Source: Albugo candida (Eukaryota; Oomycota; Peronosporomycetes; Albuginales). Taken from it: DNA of 64,000 nt. The translations under genes and the position numbers were made by a program. Shown in pieces: positions 34,501 through 47,430 of the stretch (positions are counted from its first letter, which is position 1; each line of letters starts with the position of its first letter). The notes beneath the pieces were generated by a model. That model searched no databases. It saw only the letters and a program-made list of their open reading frames with translations, and was not told the origin of the DNA. The DNA lies in contig JBDOQK010000036.1 in assembly GCA_040437565.1 (NCBI GenBank), positions 62,001 to 126,000 on the forward strand. Direction: 5' to 3'.

Positions 34501-35740
34501 GTGTAATGACTCATACGAACGAATGAATTCAATTCCAAAACGTCCACCATCCCCACGAATACAATTCTTCAGTCCGAGCCAGAATCTATTAGCGTACATA
34601 CACTTCGTATCCCTTTCATGGCAGCAAAGAACCCCCTTTTTTCCTTCAACAAATAAGCTTTCTTCACATGCGTTGCTTCAGGTGAATATCCTTCACGATT
34701 CGCCTGTTGCGCACTGCCAGCATCTTCTGACAGTCCTTCGGTTTGGATCCAGAGGGTTGCTACAGGTTATCATTCCATAAATCATCTCAATTTTCATAGG
34801 TACCAATGGTAGAAAGCCGCTGAGCTGCAGGCTCTAAACATTCAACCATCCATTTAACGATTATCATCGCATCCACCTGCTCCACGTAATGTTCCAGACC
34901 CTCCTCGTTCAATGCACGGTAGAATTGATTTCCAAAACGCGACATACGAGATCCAACATCCATTAATCTAGTGTTCATTTTTAGTTTCTCAACATGTGAT
35001 CAATCTTACCTAACTCCAAAGAATCCGCTGTAATAGCTTCTCTGAAAAATTTGTCGAATCTTCCCCAAACGCCTCATCTGGTTGTTAACAAACATCGGAT
35101 ATGATGACTTGCGCACGTGTCCTTTTAGATTTCAGAAACTAGAGAAGAAGTTTCCTGATTAATAAGTGGCAAGTGTAAAAGTGCGTTTATTATGAATGCT
35201 CGTTATCTTTCTCTTCCTATCAACTTTCCTTCGCTTGCAATTCCCTTATGTGGCCGGTTCGTTTCTTGTTTGAAGTCGTTACAAAACCACCGCACCGGGA
35301 TCAGCTAAAACTCCCAAAGCAGATATTATCAAATTCATGGATCGTAAAACGTCGATGACACCTTCCGACAGTCCAAGCATCAACACACGCCGGCACCGGC
35401 ATAACAAAAGACTTGTTTTGACATGTCTCATAGGCGGTGAGCAATGTCTTGTAATATGCCTCAATTTTACGAACTCGCAACTATCCTTCCACGTTGCTTT
35501 TGTAGAGTGGATGCTTTGGTAATTGCGGTGCATTTCTGATGCGCTTATCTTCAGATACGTCAACCATATCCACACTGCCCGTTAAACGTCGCGCCCGTTC
35601 CTCTGTCAAATTTCCAAAAAAAATTATGCTACTTCTTGTTGATAATGAAGCTCCTATGTACGGTTGAACTATCGAGCTAAGTACATGTCTAGGTTTTAAG
35701 AATAATACCACTTTTCATTTTTACCACCCCTGCGAAGAAT
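31560..35740 (-). mobile_element. Ty3/Gypsy chromodomain retroelement fossil (broken)
   Basis: Minus-strand remains of a chromodomain-bearing Gypsy element, in 5'-to-3' element order from right to left. Possible gag/protease remnants lie around 34,800-35,700, reverse transcriptase traces at about 33,500-33,750, the integrase zinc-binding HHCC region near 32,550-32,700, the integrase C-terminal part at 31,860-32,060, and a chromodomain at about 31,600-31,790 (ending with the typical W..LVEWVGL...SW pattern). The element is heavily broken, with of the order of ten or more interruptions, and no intact LTR pair was recognised. It looks old. Outer edges are approximate. Confidence 0.7.
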
Positions 35741-35769
35741 TCTCCCTATGCAAGTTACCAACAATTACA

Positions 35770-37560
35770 ACAGGTTATGAGCCCAAATGTGGCTGATAGA
35801 AATGATGTGCTTAACGAAGGCAACTACTTCATATGGGAATTAAACGCACGGATGAAGCTCGCCAAGAAGGGCTTGTTTGAACACATCGACGCGACGAAGG
35901 CGCCGAGCGGAGGATACGCCAGCGTGTCACAATGGAAAGTCAATGACATGAAGGCCTTCGCAAATGTTTGTACTAAGCTAAACCCAAGCTTCCAGTCCAT
36001 GGGCCGGAACGCAGGAACGACTGCAGAAGCATGGAAATTTTTGAAGAGCTTCTTTCTCCGTAGAAGCATTCACAATCGGATACAGATGCGTTGGCAGCTT
36101 CACGAGTTCAAAATGCAGAAGGGAGGAAATGTGATGGAACATTTTCTAAAGTTTGATGAGTTGTGCATGACAATGCAAGCCATCGGTGATCAAATTTCGC
36201 ACGATGAGCTGCTCGTGATTTTGCTTGGAATTTTGTCGGATGAATACGACCAGATCATAAAACTCATAGAAAACATACAAGAAATCGATCTATTTTGAGC
36301 CAAGGAGATGCTTCGTCGGGAATACGAAGGCATTGCTCGAAAGGGAAAGAGTGAACTCGCTTTGAAGGCAACAAGAAACTTCAAGAGCAGGAGAAATGGT
36401 CGAAGGAATCAGGAAACAAGTTCTCGGGACAATGCTGTATTTGCAACAAGTATGGACACAAGAAACAAGATTGTTGGAAGAACCCAGATAAGAAGAAGAA
36501 GAATACCGAACAGGAGTTTACAGTTGGTGAAAATGGTCGGATGGTTGGTTACTCGACAGTGGTGCGAGTAGTCACATGTGCCCATTTCGGAATGAGTTTG
36601 TGGAGATTCGCTCTTTGTACAAGTCGGTTAGAACTTTTTGTTGCGAATGGAGAGTCAGTGACTGCTGATGGAATTGGAACAATTCGTGTTGTGCTTAAGA
36701 ACAAGAAGCCAATTCGTATTGAAGATGTCTTATATGTACCGAAGCTGGATTGTAGACTCATTTCAATTAATGCATTATCTACAAAAGGTTTGCATGTGAC
36801 CTTCAGCAACAAGACATGTGTGATTAAATGACAAAAAAGTGGTGACTCAAGTGGCCCAGAAGGTAAAGTTGTTTGTGCTGGAATGCGATACTTTGGAATC
36901 AGCAAGCACGAGTGAAGAGGTCGGAAATGGAGCTCAACCAATAAGTCAAAAATATGGCATACACAATTAGGACATTTACCGATCAAGGTCATGAGAAACC
37001 TCACAAGGTGTGTCGACGGATTCAAGATAAAAGATTCGCCCTCTGTCGATGTTGAACACGACGATATCTGTGAAGAATGTGTAACTGGGAAGTCGACGGT
37101 CAAACCGTTTCCGAAAGCAAGCTACGGTGAAGTAAAGACCACATCACTGCTTCAGATAGTTCACAGTGATGTAATGGGTCCAATGGAGACCACATCACAG
37201 GGTGGATCAAGATTTGTGGTAACTTTTCTGGATTACTATACACGATATGTGGTCGTGTATTTCCTAGTACACAAGTCAGATGTGATGGAAAAATTTATTG
37301 AGTACAAGTCGATGATGGAAAACTAATTGAACACCACGATTGAGTGTATTCGCACCGAAACCGGTGGAGAATATATAAACTAGCGTTTTGCAAAGTGTGT
37401 CGGAAGTCGGGTATCATTCATGAAGCGTCAGTGCCGTGTTCGCCACAACACAACGGCATGGCAGAGCGAATACAAAGAGCACTCACGGAGCGCGCAAGAT
37501 CCATGCTAAATCACATGCATATGGTAGCCGTGAAGAATTGCTTCGCGCAGCACACAAATG
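35770..37560 (+). mobile_element. Ty1/Copia retroelement fossil A (broken, 3' part missing)
   Basis: Plus-strand Copia-type remains: a gag region (UBN2-like, about 35,777-36,300) with zinc-knuckle remnants just after, a protease-region piece near 36,600-36,830, and a gag-pre-integrase and integrase part to about 37,560. It is broken in several places (roughly half a dozen) and no RT/RNase H follows, because MULE sequence begins at about 37,560. No complete LTR was identified. It belongs to the same family as fossil B by its gag and integrase. Confidence 0.8.
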
Positions 37561-39330
37561 GGTTTTTGGACATGGATATGCAATGACTATCAAACGTTCG
37601 ATTCCCGGAAAAAGTGCATACTTAAAATGTGACCGTGGTGGTGAATACCTGCCTCAAGTACCAGAACGGAAGCGACAGGCAGCATTTAGGGGAATGGAAT
37701 GCCCCTTTCTTTTTCTGAGAATTCTTCCAAAAAAACAGGAATTGAAAGTAAAAGACAATAAACAAAAAGAACACCTTCACAAACCTGCGCACTTTGTACA
37801 GCGCGTGATTCAACGGTCGAAGAAACCAACTCGTGTGGAGAACTCCCCTAGAATCTCTTTTTGACGATCTTCGAGATAGTGATCATGTGCACTTTATTGA
37901 AGCAAATGATGGTGGAAACATTACTGAACCATTTTTTGCGCATCAGGGATAGCGTGAAGGTGGTAAACCCATACAATGAAGTTGCTCTGATGGACTGCAC
38001 GTATAAAAGGAGTCTCTACCGAGTCCCGCTTCTTCACATCATCGGAATGACCGCGTTCAATATGACGTCCAGCGTAGCTTTCTGCTTCCTGGCCGGGAAG
38101 AAAGTGGAAAATTATGCAAGGGCAATGTCGAAATTGTCAGCAGTGTGGGAAAATAGATCTGCGCCATAGTAATCTTCGCGGACCAGGAACTGGACCTAAT
38201 GGCGGCCATCGCACAAGTTTCTGCGTTGTCCTCAAATCTGCTCTGCATTTGACATACAACAAAAATATCGTTACCAATTGCAAGAAGCATAATACAGCCC
38301 AGAAACTTTCGACGAATTTCTGAAAATATGGAACGTCCTGGTGTCTTCCTGGACGGCGGAAAGGATATGATGAGCAGCTTGCGAAGTTCTCAGACAATCT
38401 CTCGGAGAAGTCAGAGTTACTCGAGTACATGACGATGAGTTGGCTCGTCTACAAGGAGCGATTTGTCAACGCTTGGACTTAACGGCATCCAAATTTTGGA
38501 AAAAAGGCATCTTTCGCGGGAAGAGGGAGCCCATGCGTACGCAAGGAAGTTCCTACAAGTCTCGACGGCAGACTTATCATCGATATTTAACTAGCTGGCA
38601 ATTGCGCTCAATCATCAGATTAGAGCAGACGTAAGTCGGAGAATCGAGAAGAAGATGCATCATTTGCTGGAACTTCCAGAAATATTCGCATCGGTATCTG
38701 GAAAAATTTCTTTCTCCGCATTAAAAAAATGTCTTGTACAACATGGAAAAATCGAGCAGGAACTTCGTCCGTGCACCGGATACGATTCATCGACAATGGG
38801 TATTCCTTGCACACTTGAGCTTGCGGCCATCGTTGAGAATCGGGATACATTGACCTTTTTCAGCTTCCATGCGCAATGGCACCTGGAATGGAACTCAACA
38901 GATGTAAGAGCCGTGAATCTTTAGAATTTAACCCTTTCTGGTTCATTAAGAATTTTGTACACAAATCAATCAGGCAGATGAGAATTTTTTTAAGACCAAT
39001 GAGAATTGATTTGGGTGCGCATCAACATCCTCCCGACAACCGAACAAAAAAAGGAGATTTCGAATGTCGCAAAAAAAGATGACCAGAGCACTGTTGTTCA
39101 GTTCAAACCGCCGTTTTTGATTTCACAACCCAGCGGGTGACCCGTCGGCGCAAAAAATCTCCCAAAGAACAGTACAAAGCGAGACGCATCCCAATTCGAA
39201 CTCGAGGAAGCTCACGTTGGAACATGGAGAGGGGGGGATGTAGAGTAATGGGCCACAACAGACGTAGTTGCCCTTTTCCGCTGAGTAAAATTAAGAAACG
39301 GTATACCATAACTGAATGCATATAATGTGT
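37561..39330 (+). mobile_element. MULE (Mutator-like) DNA transposon, decayed
   Basis: The element starts with a FAR1-like DNA-binding module (MTIKRSIPGKSAYLKCDRGG, about 37,580-37,710). The MULE transposase core follows: EVALMDCTYKRSLYRVPLLH with the first catalytic Asp in DCTY (about 37,980), HIIGMTAFN, then in another frame the DQELDLMAAI block (second Asp). Further pieces match the downstream helical region and a SWIM-like stretch (GKISFSALKK; TMGIPCTLELAAI; FHAQWHLEW). A C-terminal zinc-knuckle remnant (CRVMGHNRRSCP) lies near 39,240-39,270. Multiple frame changes and stops separate the pieces, so it is non-functional. No terminal inverted repeats were identified. Its left edge abuts the Copia fossil directly. 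Confidence 0.8.
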
Positions 39331-39730
39331 GTCACGTGACTTGAAAAAGAGTGAATATAACAAGTCCCTATATATAAAAAAAAGTATACATAGTATATAC
39401 ACATAGTATAATTATGTGTGCCACCTTACTGGAAAAGGTTAACCAAAAAGGAGGGAATATAACAATTCCCTAAAAATAGCCTAGGCATTTGGATTTTCAA
39501 GGACTTCGTTATAGTATTTCGGTAGCTCTTTCATATCCTATCATGAGCCCCTGATCTTGTGTGCAGACACCTATAAATGGCCCTATACTTAATTTCCAGC
39601 ACTTTAGATATAATTTGGAAAGTGAGATATATTAAATGTAGGAGGTCCTTAGTTCACTTTACCAGCTAGTCTAAGCCTTCTCGTACTAGACGCCCACAGC
39701 CACTGATTTATTGTCCAATAGCTGAAAGTT

Positions 39731-39887
39731 GATTAGCCTGATGTGTTCCGCACTGGTTCAGGGACATTAGCTTCAATACTCCCCCTGGACGACAACTTCT
39801 GATCAAGTCCAACATCAAGAATTAATCGTCCAGGGGGAATATTGAAGCTGATGTCCCTGAACCAGTGTGGAACACATCAGGCTAATC
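39731..39887. repeat. 62-bp inverted repeat with 33-bp spacer
   Basis: Left arm 39731-39792 and right arm 39826-39887 are reverse complements at about 59 of 62 positions. The arms begin GATTAGCCTGATGTGTTCC and end next to a CCCCCTGGACGA stretch. It marks the junction between the flanking terminal segment and the minus-strand gag part of Copia fossil B. Confidence 0.9.
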
Positions 39888-42113
39888 AAATTCAGTACTC
39901 TCCCTGGACGATAAATTCTTGTGTTTCACATTCTTCCAACAGTCTGCCTTTTTATGTCCACTTTTGTTACAGTGATAACATTTTCCTTCGAGTTTGTAAG
40001 TCTTTTGAAGAGATTTTCTTGCGTCGAATCTTTCCTACTTCTTCATTGCTACCAATAGTGCATACTCCCGATGCAGCATTTCTTTTGCTTGAAAAAGATC
40101 CATCCCTTGGACATTTTCGATAATTCTGATTATGGGATCGTACTCATCCCAGAGACCCCCAAGCAATATTAGTAATTGCTCATCCATATTAATCACATCC
40201 CTACAAGTTTGCATCGAAAGGCATAATTCATCAAATTTCATAAAATGTTCCATAATATTTTGACTCATTTCCATTCGGAATTCATGAAGTCTTCGCCGGT
40301 TTCGTACTCTGTTGCGTATACTATTTCGAAGGTAAAAATTCTTTAGAATCTCCCATGACTGAGAGGTTGTACAAGCACCTCTGATCATTGTCTGGAGACT
40401 CGGACTGATTGACATTGAAATGATTGCGAAGGCTTCAAGGTCGTTGACTTTCCAGATTACCAAAGCTGCAGGATCTCCTCTGAGTGACTCCGACTACTCA
40501 AGAACCAAACGTATATCTCTATTGCCAATGGAAACAAAGTTTCATCAGGACGCATTGGTACAGTTCCAGTTATTCTGAAAAAGAAAACTCCAATTCGTAT
40601 TGAAAATGTACTATATGCACCAGATTTGGATCGCCGATTGCTATCTATCCCAGCATTAGCAGAAAACGGACTTAATGTCTCTTTTGGAAGAGGAATATGT
40701 CAAATTAGAGACATTGAACGAGTTGTAACTCAAGTCAAAAAAGGGGAAGCTTTATGTGATGTAGTGTGCTATAAATAAATTAGCACTTGTTAGCACTTCT
40801 GGTAAAGAGATACATGATCAACAATTATCAAGTTCCAGCGTATGGCATGCCCGATTGGGACATTTACCTACCAAGAAAATTGAAGCTTTGCAGCACTGCG
40901 TTGATGGTTTCAAGGGTAAAATCTATGCCAAAACGAGAAAGAGACGAAGAAGTCATTTATGAAGGATGTATCAATGGGAATTCTTTTGTGCACCCGTTCT
41001 CAAAGTCATGCTATGGTCAAGTAAAAAGCAAGTCCGTTGTTCAACTTGTACATAGTGACGTAATGGGACCAATGGAAACGAAATCTCAAGTTGGAGCAAG
41101 ATTTATGGTAACTTTCATTGATGATTCCTCTAGGTATGTTGTGTCATCTTTCATTCGACACAAATCTGGAGTGATCGATCGGTTTCTCGATTTCAAAGCA
41201 ATGATGGAGAACCAACTGAATTCAAAAATCAAGTTTATTCGAACCGACAATGGTGGCGAATTTATCAACAATCCATTTGCGAATTTTTGTAAAAGTGCCG
41301 GTATTATACACCAAACAACAGTTCCGTATTCGCCACAGCAAAATGGACTGGCTGAACGAATGAATCGGATCCTATCGGAACGTGCGAGATCCATGATGAA
41401 TCACATGCAAGTAAAGAAGAAGTGGTGGGCTGAAGCCATGAATACCGCAGTTTACATCACAAATCGAGTTCCATGTGCTGCTTACCCAGACAAGACAGCA
41501 TACGAGATGTGTTTTGGGAGCAAGCCATGTCTTACTTGTTTTCATGTATTTGGTGCCCGAGGTTTTGCTCATATTGAGAAGTCACGACGGATGAAGTTGG
41601 ATAAGAAGGCGGTCAAATGTATGTTACTCGGATGTTCGGACAAGATGAAAGGAATCCGCGTATGGAATTCCGAGTCGCAGAAAATCGAGAGTACTCGTTC
41701 AGCGGAATTTCAAGAATTAGCCGAGACAAAATATGTTCAATTTGTTATTGGAGATAAATCATCCGAACAAAATCGAAATGATTGTCAGTGTGACGAAGTA
41801 AGCGAAAAAATACCGATCAGGACAATTCCGCATGTCGAGAGCATGGATGTAGATCCGACTGAAGCGTCAACAAATGCGAACGAAGATTTGACGAGATATT
41901 CGACTCAGGGGCAGCGCTTTTTGAATGCTTACCAGACATCTCCCAACGTCGATATGGATTTTACGGAAGACAATTTTAGCACTATTCAGGCCATTGTGCC
42001 CAGGGGGAGACTGGATAATCTCGAAAGCTACCCGGTTCCTGGAAACCCTCAAATTGGGCTCATAAACTTTTGAGCACTTTAGATAAAATTTGCAAAGTGA
42101 TATATATCAAATG

Positions 42114-42260
42114 TAGGAGGTCCTTAGTTCACTTTACCAGCTAGTCTAAGCCTTCTTGTACTAGACGCCCACAGTGTTGGATATTCAACATAACGGATGT
42201 GCCGATAAGATGCAGTAGTTTGTAAAGGCTTAGATTAACTGTTAAGTGAACTAAGGACCT
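42114..42260. repeat. imperfect inverted repeat in the right end of Copia fossil B
   Basis: About 40 bases at 42114-42153 (containing GGTCCTTAGTTCACTT and CTAAGCCTT) recur as an imperfect reverse complement at 42221-42260. The second arm lies inside the ~150-base segment that is absent from the corresponding left-hand sequence at 39,7xx. Confidence 0.7.
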
Positions 42261-44421
42261 AATATAAGTACTTCGGAATTTTAAACTCCCTTGGTGTCGT
42301 TGGTCACAGACAATCTACACACATCCACTAATTCATTGTCTCATAGCTGAAAGTTGATTAGCCTGATGTGTTCCACACTAGTTCAGGGACATCAGCTTGA
42401 ATACTTAGAAGCACACATTCAAGTACGACAATGATTGATTTCAAATTACGATACGTGACAATTAGACGCATAAAGTAGGAGTCAGAAGTGGAGACCGAAG
42501 GATCCTTTTTTGAAGTGAAAAAACTGCATCAATCTTCGCCAAAAAGATTCATAACAACTATTATGCATGTGCCACATGCACTTGCATTTGTAAAAGTCAG
42601 CAGATATAAAAATACCTATGCCGCGAAAGATTCTCGAAGGGAGGACTTCGACATCAAATTAAGACCTACGATAATGTTATTGATATCACCATTGTAACGT
42701 ATATGTCAGATTTAGCTAGTATATTAGCAAAGCTTCTGCAGAATGCTCTAGCTGAGTACACTTGAAAATAACAACAAAAGCAAAACAGATTGATTAATGG
42801 TCTATAGTACCATTTTCATGCCTTAGCACGCATTTCAAATATCTTCTGCCTGAAATTCTACTCCAGTCGATACTGCTTGACTCCACAATGGTCTGGCCTT
42901 CTATTGGCCCCGCATGCCGAAGACAGATGGTGGCCGCTTTCACGACAAGTTTCTTGAGGCAATCTGAGCCATCACAAGGGAACGATAGTGGCGATTGCAC
43001 ACAGCTCGACAATATAGCACGGAATATGCAGTACCTATTTGGTAGCATTTCTGCAAAGTGTTGTTCCCAACGTAGCATCTTATTCTGGAACAGTTTGTCT
43101 CGGAGATGAGTTCATCAGCTCGATGTGCTTCAGGTTCACAGGTTGCACGTTTGAGTACGTGTTTGGGAAGGTGATTTAGGAGACAGAAAGATACATCACG
43201 ATTGGAAAGCTTTGTGTTCAGCCGGCGCCACCTCTTATGTAAGCCTCCCAGAGTTCGTTAACTGTACTTCACCACCTATGGCAATTAATTCTATTTTTCT
43301 TAGGGCAGATAGCGCTACTATTAGAGCGGAGTAGTTCATGCACGTCCGGGCCACCTTCTCCACCTCATGCATTTCATGATCTAACCTTGTCTGCACAAGA
43401 CAGAGACTTCTTCAAGAGTGACCTTATATTGTCGTAAATGAGTGGTCATATAAGAGGCGATTCAAGGAAGCTCTTCACACGCTCGTTATATTGGAGGGCA
43501 ACTCATTGAACAACTAGACGTGCAACATGATGTTTATACTAAATTGACTGAGCCGATTTGAGAATAAATAATCTATTTCACAAGATATGATAAGGCAAGC
43601 ATAGACTTAAAAAAACGTTTTTTACCTGATCCGTAGTAATGAAGCATCTCGAGTAAAACTTGGGAGCATACAGGTGCATCGTACACATCTCACAAAAAGG
43701 AATGAGTCGAATGAGTGCAATCCAATGCTATACTGCAAAGACGGTTTCTTGTATGCGGTGCTACGTTTTTGATTAATCTTGCAAAGTGTGGCTCACCAAT
43801 GGTCAGAGCTTGGAAGAATCATTTCATCTATTCGTCATTGCATAAAGCAGCTCAAAAAGACTGCATCCGCTGATGCTGTTACGGCAAAGAATGTAGACGG
43901 GAAGAGAACATTCACAAGGGGACTTTGGCACATGGCCGAGTATCGGCAATTGCTTGCGAAAAGACAAATTTAAACATCCTGCATGCCAACAGGAAGGAAA
44001 GAGATGACCGTGCGCAATCCTTTCTTCGGAAATGAAGTAGAGAATAGTGATGACATGTCTTTCATTTGCCGGATGTTTTACAAAATGCAGCAAGTTCCCT
44101 CATTGCAATTCAGTTATTCAATCATGGACAAAGAAAGCAGGTTTATTTTTCTTTCATTGTGATCTGGCAGTCTGCGCCAAGTGGGACAGTATTGAGATCT
44201 CGCTAGGACTCAAGGATTTGATACGTGTGAAATTTCAGATATAGAGGCTGAGCAATGCATGCATGATTACACCTGTACAACACAGATCTTGATTCTCTAG
44301 GCGTTACCTACAGTAAATACTACGCTGGTCCGGAGTTCGAAGACTACACTAGTTTTATTACGTCGCAAGTAGCCGCACTCTTTCGAATCAACATATATAC
44401 TTCATTTGTTCGAGTACTTAT

Positions 44422-44863
44422 GAACAGTGCTGATTCTGTGCAGTTATGCTCTATTGCATAGGTTTCGAGCCTCTTGTCGTGTATTGGGAGCCTTTTTTGC
44501 TCTAATCGTGTATTATCGTATGACCAGTGAGCTTTAGTTTCTTTGCAATACAAGTAGCACGACGAGGGTGGGGACAATATTGATCATTGTGCNNNNNNNN
44601 NNNNNNNNNNNNNNNNNNNNNNNNNNNNNNNNNNNNNNNNNNNNNNNNNNNNNNNNNNNNNNNNNNNNNNNNNNNNNNNNNNNNNNNNNNNNGAACAGTG
44701 CTGATTCTGTGCAGTTATGCTCTATTGCATAGGTTTCGAGCCTCTTGTCGTGTATTGGGAGCCTTTTTTGCTCTAATCGTGTATTATCGTATGACCAGTG
44801 AGCTTTAGTTTCTTTGCAATACAAGTAGCACGACGAGGGTGGGGACAATATTGATCATTGTGC
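44422..44863. repeat. 100-N gap with 171-bp flanking direct duplicate
   Basis: Positions 44422-44592 recur at 44693-44863 around N at 44593-44692, with no difference noticed. Confidence 0.88.
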
Positions 44864-47154
44864 CATCGCCGATGAAAGCCAAATTTTCTCCAATACTCCC
44901 TTATTGAAGTACGTTGGCGCTCGTGACGTGTAGATCTGTTTCAAAATGTTATAATAAACATGTCTTGAGTGTGTGTAAAGCATTTCTTTTAAGACCATTT
45001 GCTTCCATCGTAACGAATCAATCTGAGGCATTATTCGGACTTGAAGGTAGTAAGGTCATTAGCTTAGAAATATCGATATGTTTCCATTAAATCCAAGGCA
45101 GCTTGCATCCATTCTGACTATTATTCGCTTGAAGCGATTTGTTGTTGCCACTAATAGGCGTAGGAAGGTTTCTAAAACTTTTTCAAATTGAACCGAATCA
45201 CAAGGCCGTTGTTCGGGTTGACGCAGTCAAAGTAATTTTTCTGACGTTCATGGAATATAAAATACAAAAACGACTGGGGGCAAAAGCGTTTTCTTATTGA
45301 TGACCATTCAACCATCCTTTTCTGTTGAGAAGACTTTACAAATAGAAACATACATACTTGGCACCAGTTCCAGCTGCCAATATCTACGCACTGTGAAGGA
45401 GTCATTATTCTTAGAGCATGCATGATGCAAGCTGCTCATTTAAAAAATGTCAAGCCACTTCTGGAGCCTGCCATAAGTCTTTTAGAAAAGCTGACAAGGA
45501 GTTGGTCAACTCCGAAACAGATTACACATAGAGATTATGCGCCATCAAACAGCGCTCATGGAGGAACGCCTGAGTTCAACATTCATTCAATAATACCAGT
45601 GCCTTACCACCCTGTTGTAATACTAGCAATTATCCCGACTCGTTCATTTGTAACAAATTCCATCAGGTTGAATGTGAGACGAGAGAATTGAGTTAAAGGG
45701 AAATAGAGCGCTGTAAAGTCACGAGCGTTTAGCTTACAGTGACACAGGTAGATGCGCTTAACTCGCACACAAAGAGACTTCCAGGTCAAAACTGTATGGT
45801 TTTAGAACCGAGAGGGTTAAGATCATCCATGCTATGACTGGATTATGTTGTACGTGATTGAGGGAATAAGCAATCGTTTGGGTCAAATGATATATTTCCA
45901 ACGAATTTTATGTATTTGACAAAGTGAATCGATTCGGATTACACCTTTATGTTCACGACCTGAACTGGATTTCATTCTTGTGAAATTCGAGATGGTCTCA
46001 GACTCAAATCATCCCTCTAGCTTTATTTCGTATGACATTCTCATTATTTCTGCACGTGATCATGGAAGTGAGAAAAGATGGCAGTGAAGACGTAACCGAG
46101 GAGATCTCTCAAACCTCTCAAAAAGCGTTCAAAATCGTTTGCTCTGACGCTGTATCAATGCTGCTTGGGACGATTTGAATAGAAGCCACAATCAAAAGTG
46201 TGGTTGAAGACCAAATGGTACTGGTTATACTTGATTGCGATATTTGAAGACGAGATACAGCAACAATATGGGATGAGAGAGAAGTATGGAGACTCAATTC
46301 AATTTTAAACATTCAGCTTTGAGATATGTCTAAAATCATTGAAGATTAAGACCGCAAGCCTCATCATCTGACCATAAGCAACTACATGCCATCGAAAATC
46401 ACAAAACAGTCTTTGTTCTGTCACCTCCCCAGAATACTGTCAATTTACAGTACAAGAGCCCAGTCTAGTGCGCAAGATTAGAAGTAACACTTGCACAGAG
46501 AGTTGAGATTTTATTAAGTTCTTAGATATGTTCGAGGTGCCAATAGAAGAAACTTTGATACATTCTTTCAGCTCACTAGTTGTGCGGCCCGAATATAGCC
46601 CAGTATCAAGATTTCTGATCGGTTGTCCAAATCTGCAGCCAAACAGCATCAGAACTCATCACCGAGAGTGTTTAAAATGAGGCAATCATTTCAGCAGCCC
46701 CATTATGCAGCTCTAAGTAGATGCATAATAGAAAGACGAGGAAAATTGATTGTGGCATGTATGCTCTCATAATTGAAGGAAACAAAAAAAATGCTGCTAC
46801 TGGATTGTGCCGAGGAGAATCCTGAAAAAGCTTTTGAACGAGCACTACAGCAATGTTCAAATTATTGTAATCGAATGTATGGGAGTTTTGGCGAAGGTAT
46901 TTTTCTGTAGTTCTTTGCTTTGTCAACGAGCAACTTCGCCACAAACTATGATATATGTACAAGATTGATGTCAAAAACGATCTAATACGTCGAAAACTTA
47001 TTTAGGTAAGTATATAATACGCTCCCCGAATATTACTGATACTTTCGGAATGACATACGGAGATCATAATCAGAGACGGCTTTCTCTTGTGCATGATAGC
47101 GCTGTATGATCACCGAATCTAATATCTCATTTTACAAACTGCGTGTGAAGAGCT

Positions 47155-47430
47155 TTGATGGCGATAGATTCATTTGTGATTGTCCGAAGTCCTTCAATAC
47201 CTTCCTTGAAAAGTCTTGTTCAAGTTGAGACAAGCTCGTTATCGTCAAAGCAACGAATGATCGAAAGTATACAAGAGCATACTCCGTTTGCCTGTACTCA
47301 GCAGCAATGCAACATTTTTTCTCACGTCTCTCAGTAAATTATCAGGACTTCCGATCATTGCAGAAACCCAGAAATATGTAAATTGTACGCCATCCATTAG
47401 AGTAAGTGCAGCAAGTCGATCACGCAAAGG
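47155..47430 (-). pseudogene. possible ARM/HEAT-repeat gene remnant
   Basis: The minus strand reads LAALTLMDGVQFTYFWVSAM and NLLRDVRKNVALLLSTG. In a second frame just downstream it reads LFKEGIEGLRTITNESIAIK. These amphipathic helices look like armadillo-type repeats, but the frames are separated by a stop and a shift and no full gene can be traced. It could equally be chance similarity. Confidence 0.2.

Larger units (their letters stand above)
39590..42430. mobile_element. Ty1/Copia retroelement fossil B, rearranged, with parts in opposite orientation (broken)
   Basis: A gag-like part with a CCHC zinc knuckle lies on the minus strand (about 39,900-40,463), while a protease-region piece (about 40,520-40,780) and a long integrase part (40,787-42,073) lie on the plus strand. 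Related terminal sequences flank it: about 39,597-39,790 and 42,074-42,420 share long stretches, the right one carrying about 150 extra bases that begin TGTTGG. The opposite orientation implies an inversion or two copies joined head to head. It is broken, with the RT/RNase H part absent. The integrase part is much less eroded than fossil A, so it is probably younger. Confidence 0.75.

Noticed and set aside
35279-35711. Minus-strand ORFs as independent host genes
   Set aside because: They lie at the 5' side of the Gypsy fossil and are better read as remnants of it, although the family match there is weak.
46672-46974. Minus-strand ORF with a hydrophobic start (MPQSIFLVFLLCIYLEL) as a secreted effector
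   Set aside because: It stops about ten residues after the hydrophobic stretch with no credible exon downstream; insufficient evidence.
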